Shown: positions 15,164 to 23,062 of the stretch, piece after piece
How positions within the stretch are numbered: position 1 is the first letter of the stretch
Layout: each line of letters begins with the position of its first letter
Source of the DNA: Candidatus Multivorans thiocomprendens
GTDB lineage: Bacteria; Acidobacteriota; Thermoanaerobaculia; Multivoradales; Multivoraceae
DNA length: 32,500 nucleotides
Reading direction: 5' to 3'
Assembly (NCBI GenBank): GCA_027493375.1
Contig: JAPVWO010000074.1
Coordinates: 1 to 32,500 of the forward strand
The notes under the pieces: generated by a model
Told to the model about the DNA's origin: nothing
The model's input: the letters and a program-made list of their open reading frames with translations, nothing else
The model's database searches: none
Program-made: the position numbers and the translations under genes

Positions 15164-15867
15164 TCCGTAGCGGGCCCCACCAGCAGATCGTGCCGGCCGG
15201 CGGGGTGAAGCAGGCTCGACGGACCACCGCCTCGAAGCCGCACCGCGAGCCGGATGATCGGCCGTCCCTCGCGCTCGAACTTCGCCTCGTAGTTCGTCCG
15301 CGGTCCTTCCGGCCAGGCGTCGACCCGCTGCACGTCCACTGCCGGGTGCAGGGAGAGGGTCTCCACCACCGCCTCGCCGTACTCCAGGTGGTCGGTGGCG
15401 AAGAACAGCCGACCCCTCGGCGGATCGAGCAGCGACAGCACCAGGTCGACGGTGCGCGGATCGAGCAACCGCCGGCGGTGGTGCCGGCTCTTGGGCCAGG
15501 GGTCGGGAAAGTAGACGTGGACCGTCCGCGCCATGGCCGCGGGCAGCAGGGTCGCGATCAGGTAGAGCGCCTCGCCGCGAAGCAGGACGACGTTCGAGAG
15601 GCCGCGCGACGCCGCCCGCCGGGCCGCCAGCCGGAAGTACTTCGACACCATCTCGACCCCCAGGAAGGGACGGGCGCCGGCCGCGGCGGCCGAACCGACG
15701 AGAAAACGGCCCTTGCCGAAGCCGAGTTCGACCTCCCAGTCCGAGCGTTCCGCGAACGTCGACCGCAGTTCGGCCCGGCAGGAGGCAAGGTCCCGGAAGT
15801 CGGCGTCCCGGGCGGCCCGTGGACCGCTGGCGGCGCCGGGCCAGACGAGAACGGGCGGCGCGCTCAG
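15133..15867 (-). CDS. trmB: tRNA (guanine-N7-)-methyltransferase, CTG start proposed
   Basis: TrmB methylates G46 of tRNA using SAM. Read from CTG 15867 the product is 244 residues and shows SAM motif I as VELGFGKGRFL (E47-G49-G51-G53), then GVEM (E72), VYFPDPWPKSRHHRRRL, and the C-terminal TNYEAKFEREGRPI signature. The first conventional start, ATG 15651, falls after motif I and would give an inactive stump. Upstream of CTG 15867 the frame runs to a stop at 15957-15955 with no ATG, GTG or TTG. The CTG overlaps the manC stop as CTGA. I see no strong Shine-Dalgarno. The tail has extra residues overlapping the convergent HD gene. Confidence 0.93.
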   Translation of the reverse strand: MSAPPVLVWPGAASGPRAARDADFRDLASCRAELRSTFAERSDWEVELGFGKGRFLVGSAAAAGARPFLGVEMVSKYFRLAARRAASRGLSNVVLLRGEALYLIATLLPAAMARTVHVYFPDPWPKSRHHRRRLLDPRTVDLVLSLLDPPRGRLFFATDHLEYGEAVVETLSLHPAVDVQRVDAWPEGPRTNYEAKFEREGRPIIRLAVRLRGGGPSSLLHPAGRHDLLVGPATDQEPSARRTS

Positions 15868-16919
15868 AGCAGATCCAGCCGGCCCAGGGCCGCAAGACGC
15901 TCCACGACCTCGCGGACCTCCTGGGCCCGTTCGCGCGGCACGACCAGCACGGAATCACCGGTCCGCACGACAGCAAGGCCTTCTGTGCCGATCACCGCCA
16001 CCGCGCCCTCGTCCGCGAACAGGAGGTTGTCGCGCGCGTCGACCGCGAACGTGTCGCCCACCGTCCGGTTGCCGGCTCCGTCCGCCGGCAGGGCCTCCGC
16101 CAGCGACGCCCAGGAGCCCAGATCGTTCCAGCCGCAGTCGGCCACCACGCAGCCGATCGAGTCGAGACGCTCCATCAAGCCGTAGTCGATCGAGACCGAC
16201 TCGAGGCCGGCGTAGATCTCGCGGCGTCGGTCCGCGTCCAGATCGTCCGCCGCCAGACGCTCGATGCCGGCGGCGAGTTCCGGCAGACGCTCGCGGTAGA
16301 GGTCGAGCAGCACCGTGCCCCGGAAGAGGAAGATGCCGGCGTTCCAGAAGTGGCGGCCGGAGGCCTCGAAGCGCGCCGCCGTGTCCGCGTCCGGCTTCTC
16401 CGTGAACCGCGCCACCGGTTGCACGCTCAGGACCTCTGCCGGAGCGTCCAGTTCGAGGTAGCCGTAGCCAGTCTCGGGCCAGGCCGGCGCGATGCCGACG
16501 GTGACGACGTCGTGGTCGCCGCGCTCGACCGCCGAACTACCCCGGCTGAGCGCCTCCCGGAACGCGTCCTCGTCGGCCACCCAGTGGTCGGACGGCATGA
16601 CCGCGATCACCTCCCGCCGCGCCGCCTCCGGCATCGTCCGCACGGCCCAGCCGATCGCCGGCGCCGTGTTCCGTCCGCTCGGCTCGCCCAGGATGCGCGA
16701 GGCGTCCAGATCGGGCAGTTCGGCGGCGACACCGGCCGCGAGCTCCTCGGTCGTGCAGACCCAGGTCCGTTCCGCCCCGCACAGCGGCTCGACCCGGCGA
16801 GCGGTCGCGGCCACCAGGGAGCCGCCGCCCAGCAGGTCGAGGAGCTGCTTGGGGCGGCGGCGCCTGCTCAGGGGCCAGAAGCGGGAACCGATGCCGCCGG
16901 CCAGGATCAGACCGATCAT
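15864..16919 (-). CDS. manC: mannose-1-phosphate guanylyltransferase
   Basis: The enzyme makes GDP-mannose from mannose-1-phosphate and GTP for glycan and polysaccharide synthesis. The 351-residue protein carries the nucleotidyltransferase N-terminus LILAGGIGSRFWPLSR with the PKQLL lysine, GEPSGRNTAPAIGWA, VMPSDHWV, ETGYGYLEL, FTEKPD, and FWNAGIFLF. It has only the transferase part, without a C-terminal cupin isomerase domain, so it is the short ManC/Man1P-GT type. It starts 7 bases after the upstream flavoprotein gene and its stop overlaps trmB. No other GDP-sugar gene is adjacent. Confidence 0.92.
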   Translation of the reverse strand: MIGLILAGGIGSRFWPLSRRRRPKQLLDLLGGGSLVAATARRVEPLCGAERTWVCTTEELAAGVAAELPDLDASRILGEPSGRNTAPAIGWAVRTMPEAARREVIAVMPSDHWVADEDAFREALSRGSSAVERGDHDVVTVGIAPAWPETGYGYLELDAPAEVLSVQPVARFTEKPDADTAARFEASGRHFWNAGIFLFRGTVLLDLYRERLPELAAGIERLAADDLDADRRREIYAGLESVSIDYGLMERLDSIGCVVADCGWNDLGSWASLAEALPADGAGNRTVGDTFAVDARDNLLFADEGAVAVIGTEGLAVVRTGDSVLVVPRERAQEVREVVERLAALGRLDLL

Positions 16920-16926
16920 CCGTCGC

Positions 16927-17730
16927 TCAGTCTGCGTCGGAGTCCGTGCGCCCCGTCCGCCCGGAGTGCCAGAGGGCGACCTCGGCCAGCGACTTGCGCC
17001 GCAGATCGGGCACCTCGCAGTCCGGCGCCGGGAAGCCCACCGGGAACAGGATGAACGGCTTCTCGTTCCGCGGGCGCTCGAGAATCTCGCTCAGGAAGCC
17101 CATCGGGCTCGGCGTGTGGGTCAGGGTGGCCAGGCCCATCCGGTGAAGCGCCGCGATGAACAGGCCGCAGGCGATGCCGACGCTCTCCTTCACGTAGTAG
17201 TTCTTCCTCTTTGCCCCGTCCTCGTCCACGCCGTAGAGCTCGGCGAACACGACGACGATCCACGGCACGGTGGTCAGGAACGGCTTCCGCCAGTCCGTGC
17301 CCAGCGGCTTGAGCGCTTCGAGCCATTCGTCCGGCATCCGCCCGCCGAGGTAGCTGTGCTTCTCCTCCGCCTCCGCGGCTTCGCGAATCCGCGCCTTGAC
17401 CTCCGGGTCGCTCACCGCGACGAACCGCCACGGCTGGCGGTGCGCCCCCGACGGCGCGGTCGACGCCGCTTCGATCGCACGCTCGATCAGCCGCCGCGGC
17501 ACCGGTTCGTCGGTGAAGAAGCGGACGCTCCGCCGGCCGTCGAACTCCTCAAGGATCGCGTCGGCCCGGCGCTCCATTTCGGCCGGCTCCAGCCGCTCCG
17601 GCCGGTAGGGAACGAAGACCGGTGCGCCGGCGTCCCCGCACTGCCGTTCCGGACTGGGCGCGCCGGCGTCGCCGCCGGCTTTCCGGGGAAGACGCGCCGC
17701 GAAGCGGCGACCATGCTCCGGGCTAGCCAC
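16927..17730 (-). CDS. nitroreductase-fold flavoprotein of the iodotyrosine deiodinase (IYD) family
   Basis: The 267-residue product matches the IYD subgroup of FMN nitroreductases rather than generic NfsA/NfsB enzymes. IYD reductively removes halogen from halotyrosines. Family features by position: FVPYRPERL (39-47), FMN-contacting RRSVRFF (66-72), TAPSGAHRQPW (91-101), the lid segment AEEKHSY with E123 and Y127, DWRK with K149, GIACGLFIAAL, and the C-terminal VPDLRRKSL. E123, Y127 and K149 correspond to the residues that bind the amino-acid zwitterion in characterised IYDs. The only start that includes the family N-terminus is GTG 17730, overlapping the upstream stop by 8 bases. Residues 17-37 are a repeat-derived extension. 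BluB-like function is a less likely alternative. Confidence 0.82.
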   Translation of the reverse strand: MASPEHGRRFAARLPRKAGGDAGAPSPERQCGDAGAPVFVPYRPERLEPAEMERRADAILEEFDGRRSVRFFTDEPVPRRLIERAIEAASTAPSGAHRQPWRFVAVSDPEVKARIREAAEAEEKHSYLGGRMPDEWLEALKPLGTDWRKPFLTTVPWIVVVFAELYGVDEDGAKRKNYYVKESVGIACGLFIAALHRMGLATLTHTPSPMGFLSEILERPRNEKPFILFPVGFPAPDCEVPDLRRKSLAEVALWHSGRTGRTDSDAD

Positions 17731-18811
17731 CCACGCGTTCGAGTTCGTCTTCCACGACCTCGGCCAACTGTTCGTACGCAACCGCCCCGGCGAGCGGCCG
17801 GCCGTTGACGTACAGCGCCGGCGTTCCGTTCACTCCGGCAAGGACACCGGCGCGTCGATCCGCTTCCACCCGGTCCGCGGTGGCTCCCTCCCCCAGGCAG
17901 GCCGCGAACGCCTCGGCGTCGAGCCCCGCTCGTTCCGCCTTGTCCTTCAGGTCGTCCGCCGTCAGCGTGTCCTGCTCCTCGAACATCAGGTCGTGCAGCT
18001 CCCAGAAGGCGCCGGCATCCTGGGCGCAGACGCCGGCCGCGGCCGCGGCCCGGGCGTTCGGGTGAATCGCATCCAGCGGGAAATGGCGGAACACGAGGCG
18101 CACCTGCTCCGGGTACTCCTCCAGGATCCGCTCCAGCGTCGGCAGGACGCTCTTGCAGTAGGGGCACTCGAAGTCCGACCACTCGACGATCGTCACCGGC
18201 GCCGCCGCCTCGCCGCGCACCGGCCCGTCCGCCGGCTCGACCTCCAGACGGTAGGGCGCGAGCAGGTACTCGATCTCGTGGCCGTCCTCCAGGACATCGA
18301 CGAACCGCTGCTGCGCCAGATAGGTCCGCACCTGGGGTTCGATCTCCTCCCGCTCACCCCGGATGCGCCCTTCATTCTCCACGAAGAAGGCGTCGACGTC
18401 CTCGGCCGTCAACTCGGCTTCGAGCCGCTCCATCTCGCCCGACCGCCAGTCGGCGATCTCGAGACCCGCGCTCTCCGCGCTGGCCTCGATCAGGCGGTCG
18501 CGCACGATTCCCTCGAGCGTCCGCTCCAGCAGCCCATGACGCTCCGAGGCGACCTGCAGGTCGCACTGGATGCGCTGCTGCTCCAGTTGATCCAACTGCG
18601 CGGCGGCGCGCTCCAGCGCCTCGTCGTAGCCGATGTCCACGCCGTCGAGCCGGGCCGCGACCTGCTGCCCGCCGGGATCGTCCTCCTGGGCCGCCGCCCC
18701 GGAACCCGGCCGCAGAACCAGGAAACCGATGACCGCCAGCAGGACCGCGTAGAGGGCCAGATGGAGAGCCCAGGTGGGCCGGTTCCCGTGCTCGGAAGTG
18801 TCTGTGCTCAA
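17723..18811 (-). CDS. membrane-anchored DsbA-family thiol oxidoreductase with SurA-like N-terminal part
   Basis: At 362 residues this combines an N-terminal membrane helix (about 15-33), a helical SurA_N-like segment (about 50-175, LDGVDIGYDEALERAAAQLD) and a C-terminal DsbA/thioredoxin domain with active site C216-P-Y-C219 in SDFECPYCK and the cis-proline loop NGTPALYVNG. It should catalyse disulfide exchange in the periplasm, possibly combined with chaperoning. The start is TTG 18811 with GGGGAGG a few bases upstream; a TAGAGT box at 18838-18833 would give a short leader. It is separated from holB by a 126-base gap containing a palindrome. Two extra cysteines lie in the DsbA domain. Confidence 0.88.
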   Translation of the reverse strand: MSTDTSEHGNRPTWALHLALYAVLLAVIGFLVLRPGSGAAAQEDDPGGQQVAARLDGVDIGYDEALERAAAQLDQLEQQRIQCDLQVASERHGLLERTLEGIVRDRLIEASAESAGLEIADWRSGEMERLEAELTAEDVDAFFVENEGRIRGEREEIEPQVRTYLAQQRFVDVLEDGHEIEYLLAPYRLEVEPADGPVRGEAAAPVTIVEWSDFECPYCKSVLPTLERILEEYPEQVRLVFRHFPLDAIHPNARAAAAAGVCAQDAGAFWELHDLMFEEQDTLTADDLKDKAERAGLDAEAFAACLGEGATADRVEADRRAGVLAGVNGTPALYVNGRPLAGAVAYEQLAEVVEDELERVGG

Positions 18812-18876
18812 GGTCGCCTCCCCTTTCGCGAGACTCTACCGGAGGGGTAGGGGAAACCGTCGGTGCGTGTCGGTAC

Positions 18877-18894
18877 GCCGGCCTTGTGGCCGGC
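18877..18894. repeat. REP-like palindrome (7-bp stem, 4-base loop)
   Basis: GCCGGCC-TTGT-GGCCGGC lies in the 126-base gap between holB and the DsbA-like gene. It shares stem and loop size with 6261-6278 and 25170-25187. Just beyond it, 18905-18919 (GCCGCGAAGCGGCGA) repeats exactly at 17696-17710. No T-run follows. Confidence 0.55.
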
Positions 18895-18937
18895 ACAGGC
18901 GCGAGCCGCGAAGCGGCGAGCCAGTGCCAAGCGACCG

Positions 18938-19900
18938 TCAGGGAGGCCCCATCAACACGTTGACCGAACTCTCGAACCCGGTCTCCGGCCGGTCCGGTCG
19001 CAGCCGGCGGGCCGCCAGGCCCTCGATGATCCTGCGCGGCTGAATGTACCGCTCCCGCAGCCGGTGGGCGTCCAGCAGGTCATTGGCGAGCGCCAACGCC
19101 GCGGCTCGGTCGCCGCGGTCGTCAAGGGCGCCGGCCACCTCGGTCACGGCGGTCGCGATTCGCGTCCAGCTCTGCCGGTCGCGAACGTCGTCAAGCTCCT
19201 TTCCGCCCACCTGGACCAACCGGTCGGCCAGAGCGGACACCCACAGCGCGAACCCGTCCCCGTCCGGCTGCCGCCGCCAGTGCGCGACGAGTTCCGCCGT
19301 CCGTTCGTCGTCCACGGCGGCGCGCTCGCCGCGAAGGTAGACCGTCAGCGAACGGCTCCGCAGCGTGGGCAGAAGCTCCTGGGCGGACGCCGCCAGCAGA
19401 AGGAAGTGCCTGGGCGTGCCGCCAACCGGTTCCTCCAGCGTCTTGAGCAGCACGTCCGCGGCATTGACGTTCAGCGTGTTCGCCTCCGCGATCACGAAGA
19501 CCTGGCCTCGGGCTTCGTACGGCGACATCTGGGCCGAGCGCACGACCGGCCTCACCATGTCGACGAGGATGTCGCGCCTGCCGGGCGGCCGCTCCAGCAG
19601 CAGCACGTCGGGATGCGATTGCCGGACTCCCACGTCACCCGCGTCGCCGGCCTTGCCGCGCCTCTTCTCCGACGGCGCCTTCGCGCGCGCCTCGCTCGCG
19701 TACCGGTCGGGGTCGATCCGCCGGCAATGCCGGCATTCGCCGCACGGCCGCTCCTCCGGTGCGCGTTCGCAAAGCAAGGCCCGGCCAAGCTCGAAAGCAA
19801 GACGGCGACGATCGTCCGCCGTCCCGCCCGAGACGATCACCGAGGGGTAGAGACGACCCTCGGCGGCCAGCGGCATCAACCGATCCGCGGTCCGGTTCAT
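18938..19900 (-). CDS. holB: DNA polymerase III delta-prime subunit
   Basis: Delta-prime is the stator of the clamp loader that places the sliding clamp on primed DNA. The 320-residue protein shows the zinc-binding cluster CGECRHC, HPDVLLL, the sensor-like region GQVFVIAEANTLNVNAADVLLKTLEEP, then LLAASAQELLPTLRSRS with the SRC-like motif (here SRS). The P-loop is degenerate, as expected for delta-prime. An Arg/Lys/Ala-rich insertion (about 68-90) lies between the zinc cluster and HPD. The ATG overlaps the tmk stop as ATGA (19897-19900); tmk-holB is a common pair. Confidence 0.9.
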   Translation of the reverse strand: MNRTADRLMPLAAEGRLYPSVIVSGGTADDRRRLAFELGRALLCERAPEERPCGECRHCRRIDPDRYASEARAKAPSEKRRGKAGDAGDVGVRQSHPDVLLLERPPGRRDILVDMVRPVVRSAQMSPYEARGQVFVIAEANTLNVNAADVLLKTLEEPVGGTPRHFLLLAASAQELLPTLRSRSLTVYLRGERAAVDDERTAELVAHWRRQPDGDGFALWVSALADRLVQVGGKELDDVRDRQSWTRIATAVTEVAGALDDRGDRAAALALANDLLDAHRLRERYIQPRRIIEGLAARRLRPDRPETGFESSVNVLMGPP

Positions 19901-20538
19901 GCGCCGGCCGCCTGGCTCAATGGCCGCAGCAAGTCGCCGAGCGCGGCCTCGACCGCCCGCGCCACGTCGTCGATGGACGCCGTCGCGTCGATCACGCGGA
20001 AGCGCTCCGGCTCGGCTGCTATCCGCCGGTCGTACGCCTCGTGGACCTGGCGGTAGAACGCCAGACTCTCCCGGTCGATGCGATCGGCAGCCCCTCCGCG
20101 CCGCCGGCGCTGCGCCTCCTCGGGGGACAGCTCGAAGAACAGGGTGCGATCAGGCGCCCGGCAGCTCGTAGCCAGCCGATCCGCTTCGGCGATCACCCCC
20201 CGCGACACCCCGCGGCCGCCGCCCTGGTAGGCGTACGTCGAGTCCGTGAAGCGGTCGCAGAGGACGACGGCGCCGGCCGCGACCGCCGGCTCGATCACCT
20301 CGATCAGGTGCTGCCGCCGGCTCGCGAACACCAGCATCAGTTCGACAACGCCGTCGACCTGGGCCGCCTCCCGCCGCAAGAACAGCTCCCGCAGGAGATC
20401 GGCGAAGGGCGTGCCGCCGGGCTCGCGGGTGACGATGTGGTCGATTCCACGGCGCTCGAGGTTCGACGCCACCCGTTCGAGCTGAGTCGACTTGCCGCTG
20501 CCGTCGAGGCCCTCGAAGGTGATGAAGAGGCCGGCCAT
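19897..20538 (-). CDS. tmk: thymidylate kinase
   Basis: Tmk converts dTMP to dTDP for DNA synthesis. The 213-residue protein has the P-loop FEGLDGSGKST (K16), TREPGGTPFAD, the DRFTDSTYAYQGGGRG segment with the DR motif and thymidine-binding region, and a lid rich in arginine (AQRRRRGGAADRI). It starts 7 bases after the flavin oxidoreductase gene and overlaps holB as ATGA. Lid arginines in the LID region rather than the P-loop indicate the E. coli-like type II enzyme. Confidence 0.96.
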   Translation of the reverse strand: MAGLFITFEGLDGSGKSTQLERVASNLERRGIDHIVTREPGGTPFADLLRELFLRREAAQVDGVVELMLVFASRRQHLIEVIEPAVAAGAVVLCDRFTDSTYAYQGGGRGVSRGVIAEADRLATSCRAPDRTLFFELSPEEAQRRRRGGAADRIDRESLAFYRQVHEAYDRRIAAEPERFRVIDATASIDDVARAVEAALGDLLRPLSQAAGA

Positions 20539-20545
20539 TTCGGGG

Positions 20546-22099
20546 TCATGCTAGCGCCGCGCCGAGGCGATCCGGACTGCGAAGCCGCGGCCACCGGCGC
20601 CGCAACTCGGCCGCATCGAGCCCAAGGCCCGCGGCGATCCGGGCCGCCCGCCGTTCCATGTCCTCCAGGTCGACCGGATACGCGTTGCGACGGCGCGGGT
20701 CAAGGAGCCCGATCAGGTTCCAGCGCTCGATCGCGGGTCCCACCCACTCGGTCAACGACCCGCTCTCGCCTTCGGCCGCCGACCGCTCGTCGAGTTCTTC
20801 GAACAACCGGACGCGTGCGTCGCCGGCGCCAAGGAAGCCCCGCCAGCACCAGCCGTCGCTCGGCGCGTCGAGCAGCCGCTGCCGCAGCTCGTCGAAGGAG
20901 GCGGCCGCGAAGTAGAACATCGCCGCGGCCGTGAAGCGCTCCATCGCGGGCATCAGCCGGTAGGCCGCGACGAGAAGCCGGTCGATGTGGTCCGCCTCGG
21001 CTGCGACGAGACCGCCGTAGCGGTCCAGATCCCCGGTCGCCGGCAGACCGTTCCGGCAGAGATCGGCCACCCGCTCCACCGCGAGCAGGCTCCAGGCGAT
21101 GCCGGTCGAGAACATCGGATCGGCGAACGCGTAGCTGTGCGGAAGGAGCAGCCAGCCCGGGCCCGCGGCGCGGTCGCGACGGTACGCAACGCCGGTACGC
21201 GACGCCACCGGCCGTAGCGGCCTGCTGTCCGCGAACTGGACCGCCAGCGACGGGTACCGGTCCAGCAGGGAAGCGAACACGGCGTCGGCCGAACCTGGGC
21301 GATCCTCGGCCAGCAGGAAACCGGCGCTCACCGACCCGTCGTCGAACCGGAGCTGGTACATCCAGCCCTCCTCGAGCAGGTGGTGCGAGGCGCTCCAGCG
21401 CTCGGGAAAGGGCGAGTCCGGCCGGCCCTCGTCACGCTCGAAGGGCGCCACGCCGGCGAAGTGCGAGTAGACCAGGCTCGTCCGGAGCCGCGGCGATGCC
21501 TCCCGCGCACCCAGGCTGGCGGCCAGCGGCGAGCCGCCGGTCGCGTCGACCAGGAGTCCGGCCTCGACGGCCTGCCCGCCGGCCCTGAGCCGGACCGGAC
21601 CCTCGCCCGGGTCGTGGGGAACCGAAACCACCTCGACCGCCGTCTCTTCGCGGCAGTCGACGCCCTCGGCCCGGGCGCGCTCGAACAGGAAGCGATCGAC
21701 GTCGGCCCGCAGCCACTGGTTGTCCGCCGCGTCGTTGTCGGGCGAAGCGGCGACGACCAGCCGCCGGCCGCTCGCCGGCCCGGACGAGAAGGTCTCGCCC
21801 GGTTCGTGCGAGTAGAAGCAGAAGCCCCGCTTGAGACCCCGTCCCACCCGCGGCAGCCGGCGGCGCCAACGTCCATGGGCGGCCAGGTCCCAGAGGTCCT
21901 CAAAGCCGTAGCGCACCGCCAGCCGCTCGAGGGCGAGGTTGGCGAGCGGCGTCGACGACTCGCCGAGCGCGAACCGCGGATGGCGGCCCCGTTCCAGCAG
22001 CAGCACGTCCCGGCCTTGGGCATGAAGCGCCCGCGCCAGGATCGAACCCGCGAAGCCGCCGCCCGCGATGACGATCTCGCGCCGCTCAGCCGCGATCAC
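20546..22099 (-). CDS. FAD-dependent oxidoreductase of the flavin halogenase/geranylgeranyl-reductase-like group
   Basis: From GTG 22099 the protein is 517 residues. It opens with an FAD dinucleotide fold, IVIAGGGFAGSILARAL (GGGFAG at 13-18) and LLLERGRHPRFALGESSTP, and contains LLVDATGGSPLAASLG and DPMFSTGIAWSL, which match the FAD-binding and Fx.Px.Sx.G motifs of flavin-dependent halogenases of the PrnC/PltA type. The WxWxIP motif is not intact; the matching region reads GWMYQLRFDDG, so halogenase activity is uncertain. ATG 22123 is an alternative start. The gene overlaps the radical SAM gene by 14 bases and precedes tmk by 7, so it is firmly in the operon. A hydroxylase or reductase acting on a bound substrate is an alternative. 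Confidence 0.8.
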   Translation of the reverse strand: MIAAERREIVIAGGGFAGSILARALHAQGRDVLLLERGRHPRFALGESSTPLANLALERLAVRYGFEDLWDLAAHGRWRRRLPRVGRGLKRGFCFYSHEPGETFSSGPASGRRLVVAASPDNDAADNQWLRADVDRFLFERARAEGVDCREETAVEVVSVPHDPGEGPVRLRAGGQAVEAGLLVDATGGSPLAASLGAREASPRLRTSLVYSHFAGVAPFERDEGRPDSPFPERWSASHHLLEEGWMYQLRFDDGSVSAGFLLAEDRPGSADAVFASLLDRYPSLAVQFADSRPLRPVASRTGVAYRRDRAAGPGWLLLPHSYAFADPMFSTGIAWSLLAVERVADLCRNGLPATGDLDRYGGLVAAEADHIDRLLVAAYRLMPAMERFTAAAMFYFAAASFDELRQRLLDAPSDGWCWRGFLGAGDARVRLFEELDERSAAEGESGSLTEWVGPAIERWNLIGLLDPRRRNAYPVDLEDMERRAARIAAGLGLDAAELRRRWPRLRSPDRLGAALA

Positions 22100-23057
22100 C
22101 GCCCACCGTCCGTGGCGGCGCACCTGTTCGGTTCATTTCCCGGATCGCCGCGACGCGGGCGTCCCGGCAGGCGTCGCAACCGGCGGCGACCTGTTCGAGG
22201 TCCCAAGGGTCCACCTGCACGGCGAGGGACGCCTCGGCCGCACGCAGCCCCTCCGCCAGACACTCCTCCAGCAACGCCAGATCCGGCGGTTCGAACAGCC
22301 CGAGCCCCCGCAGCCGTTCCAGCTCCCCGTTGCCGCCCCGCACCGGAATCAGGGCCACCGACCGGGCGCCCGCCCCCACGGCGTGGCGCACGCTCTCCGC
22401 TACCCACTTCGCCTGCTCCTCCGCCGGCACGAAGGGCACGCCGACCAGCACGAACACCCGCAGGTCGACGCCGTCAGCGCGCAGGCGCTCCGCGGCCCGG
22501 TCGAACTGCTCCAGGGTCATCTGCTTGCCCAGCCGCGACAACGCCTCCGGGTGCGCCGTCTCCAGGCCCATCGCCACCTCCAGCCGGCCCGGCAGCCGGT
22601 CCGCGAAACGGCGTACCCGTTCGTCGACCAGGCGCGGGTGGCACTCGACCACCACCCTTTGGAACCCGGCGGCCAGGCCGGCGATCGGTTCCAGGTCCTC
22701 CTCCGGCGCCGCCCGCCGGTCGAAGAAGTTGCTCGCGTTGTACAGCTTGAGTTGGTCGCAGCGATCGAGCCCCGCTTCCCGGAGCAGGCCGGGAAGCTGC
22801 TCCAGCGCCGCGCGCAACTGCGCCGGCAGCGCCCCGGCCGGCGTAGGTCCGTCGATCGTGTACCGCCAGAGGTCGCAGAACACGCAGGTGAAGGGGCACT
22901 CCGCGCCGGTCAGGAACACCGTCGCCGAGGGAGTGAACTCACCCCCGGGGCCGCGCTCCAGTTCGACCGTCACCCCCTGGGGCAGCCACGGGTCGTGGGT
23001 CGGCCTGGGCGGACGGAGCGCCCGAACCGCGGCCGCCGGCGCATCCGTGGCCGGCAT
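22086..23057 (-). CDS. radical SAM enzyme, function unknown
   Basis: The 323-residue protein has the radical SAM cluster motif CPFTCVFC (C54, C58, C61) preceded by VFLTGAE. It is followed by barrel strands including LKLYNASNFFD, VVVECHPRLV, LEVAMGLETAHPEALSRLGK and VFVLVGVPFVP. The GLET and K/Q-rich segments recall the Elp3/MiaB/TIGR01210 branch. A CDAC pair (C294, C297) lies near the C-terminus and might bind metal. It starts 5 bases after the AsnB-like gene and overlaps the FAD oxidoreductase by 14 bases, so all three are probably co-translated. No substrate can be assigned. A tRNA- or peptide-modifying role fits the family equally well. Confidence 0.85.
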   Translation of the reverse strand: MPATDAPAAAVRALRPPRPTHDPWLPQGVTVELERGPGGEFTPSATVFLTGAECPFTCVFCDLWRYTIDGPTPAGALPAQLRAALEQLPGLLREAGLDRCDQLKLYNASNFFDRRAAPEEDLEPIAGLAAGFQRVVVECHPRLVDERVRRFADRLPGRLEVAMGLETAHPEALSRLGKQMTLEQFDRAAERLRADGVDLRVFVLVGVPFVPAEEQAKWVAESVRHAVGAGARSVALIPVRGGNGELERLRGLGLFEPPDLALLEECLAEGLRAAEASLAVQVDPWDLEQVAAGCDACRDARVAAIREMNRTGAPPRTVGGDRG

Positions 23058-23062
23058 GGTCG

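Noticed and set aside
15864-15867. Selenocysteine readthrough at the CTGA junctions.
   Set aside because: The downstream genes lie in a different frame from the TGA, so readthrough would not fuse them, and no SECIS-like stem follows at once.
16927-17576. Start of the deiodinase-like gene at ATG 17577.
   Set aside because: It would remove FVPYRPERL, which is conserved in the IYD family, so GTG 17730 is preferred despite the odd extension.
18844-18937. Possible CRISPR or tandem repeat array in gene gaps.
   Set aside because: Only dispersed short palindromes occur; there is no regular repeat-spacer pattern.
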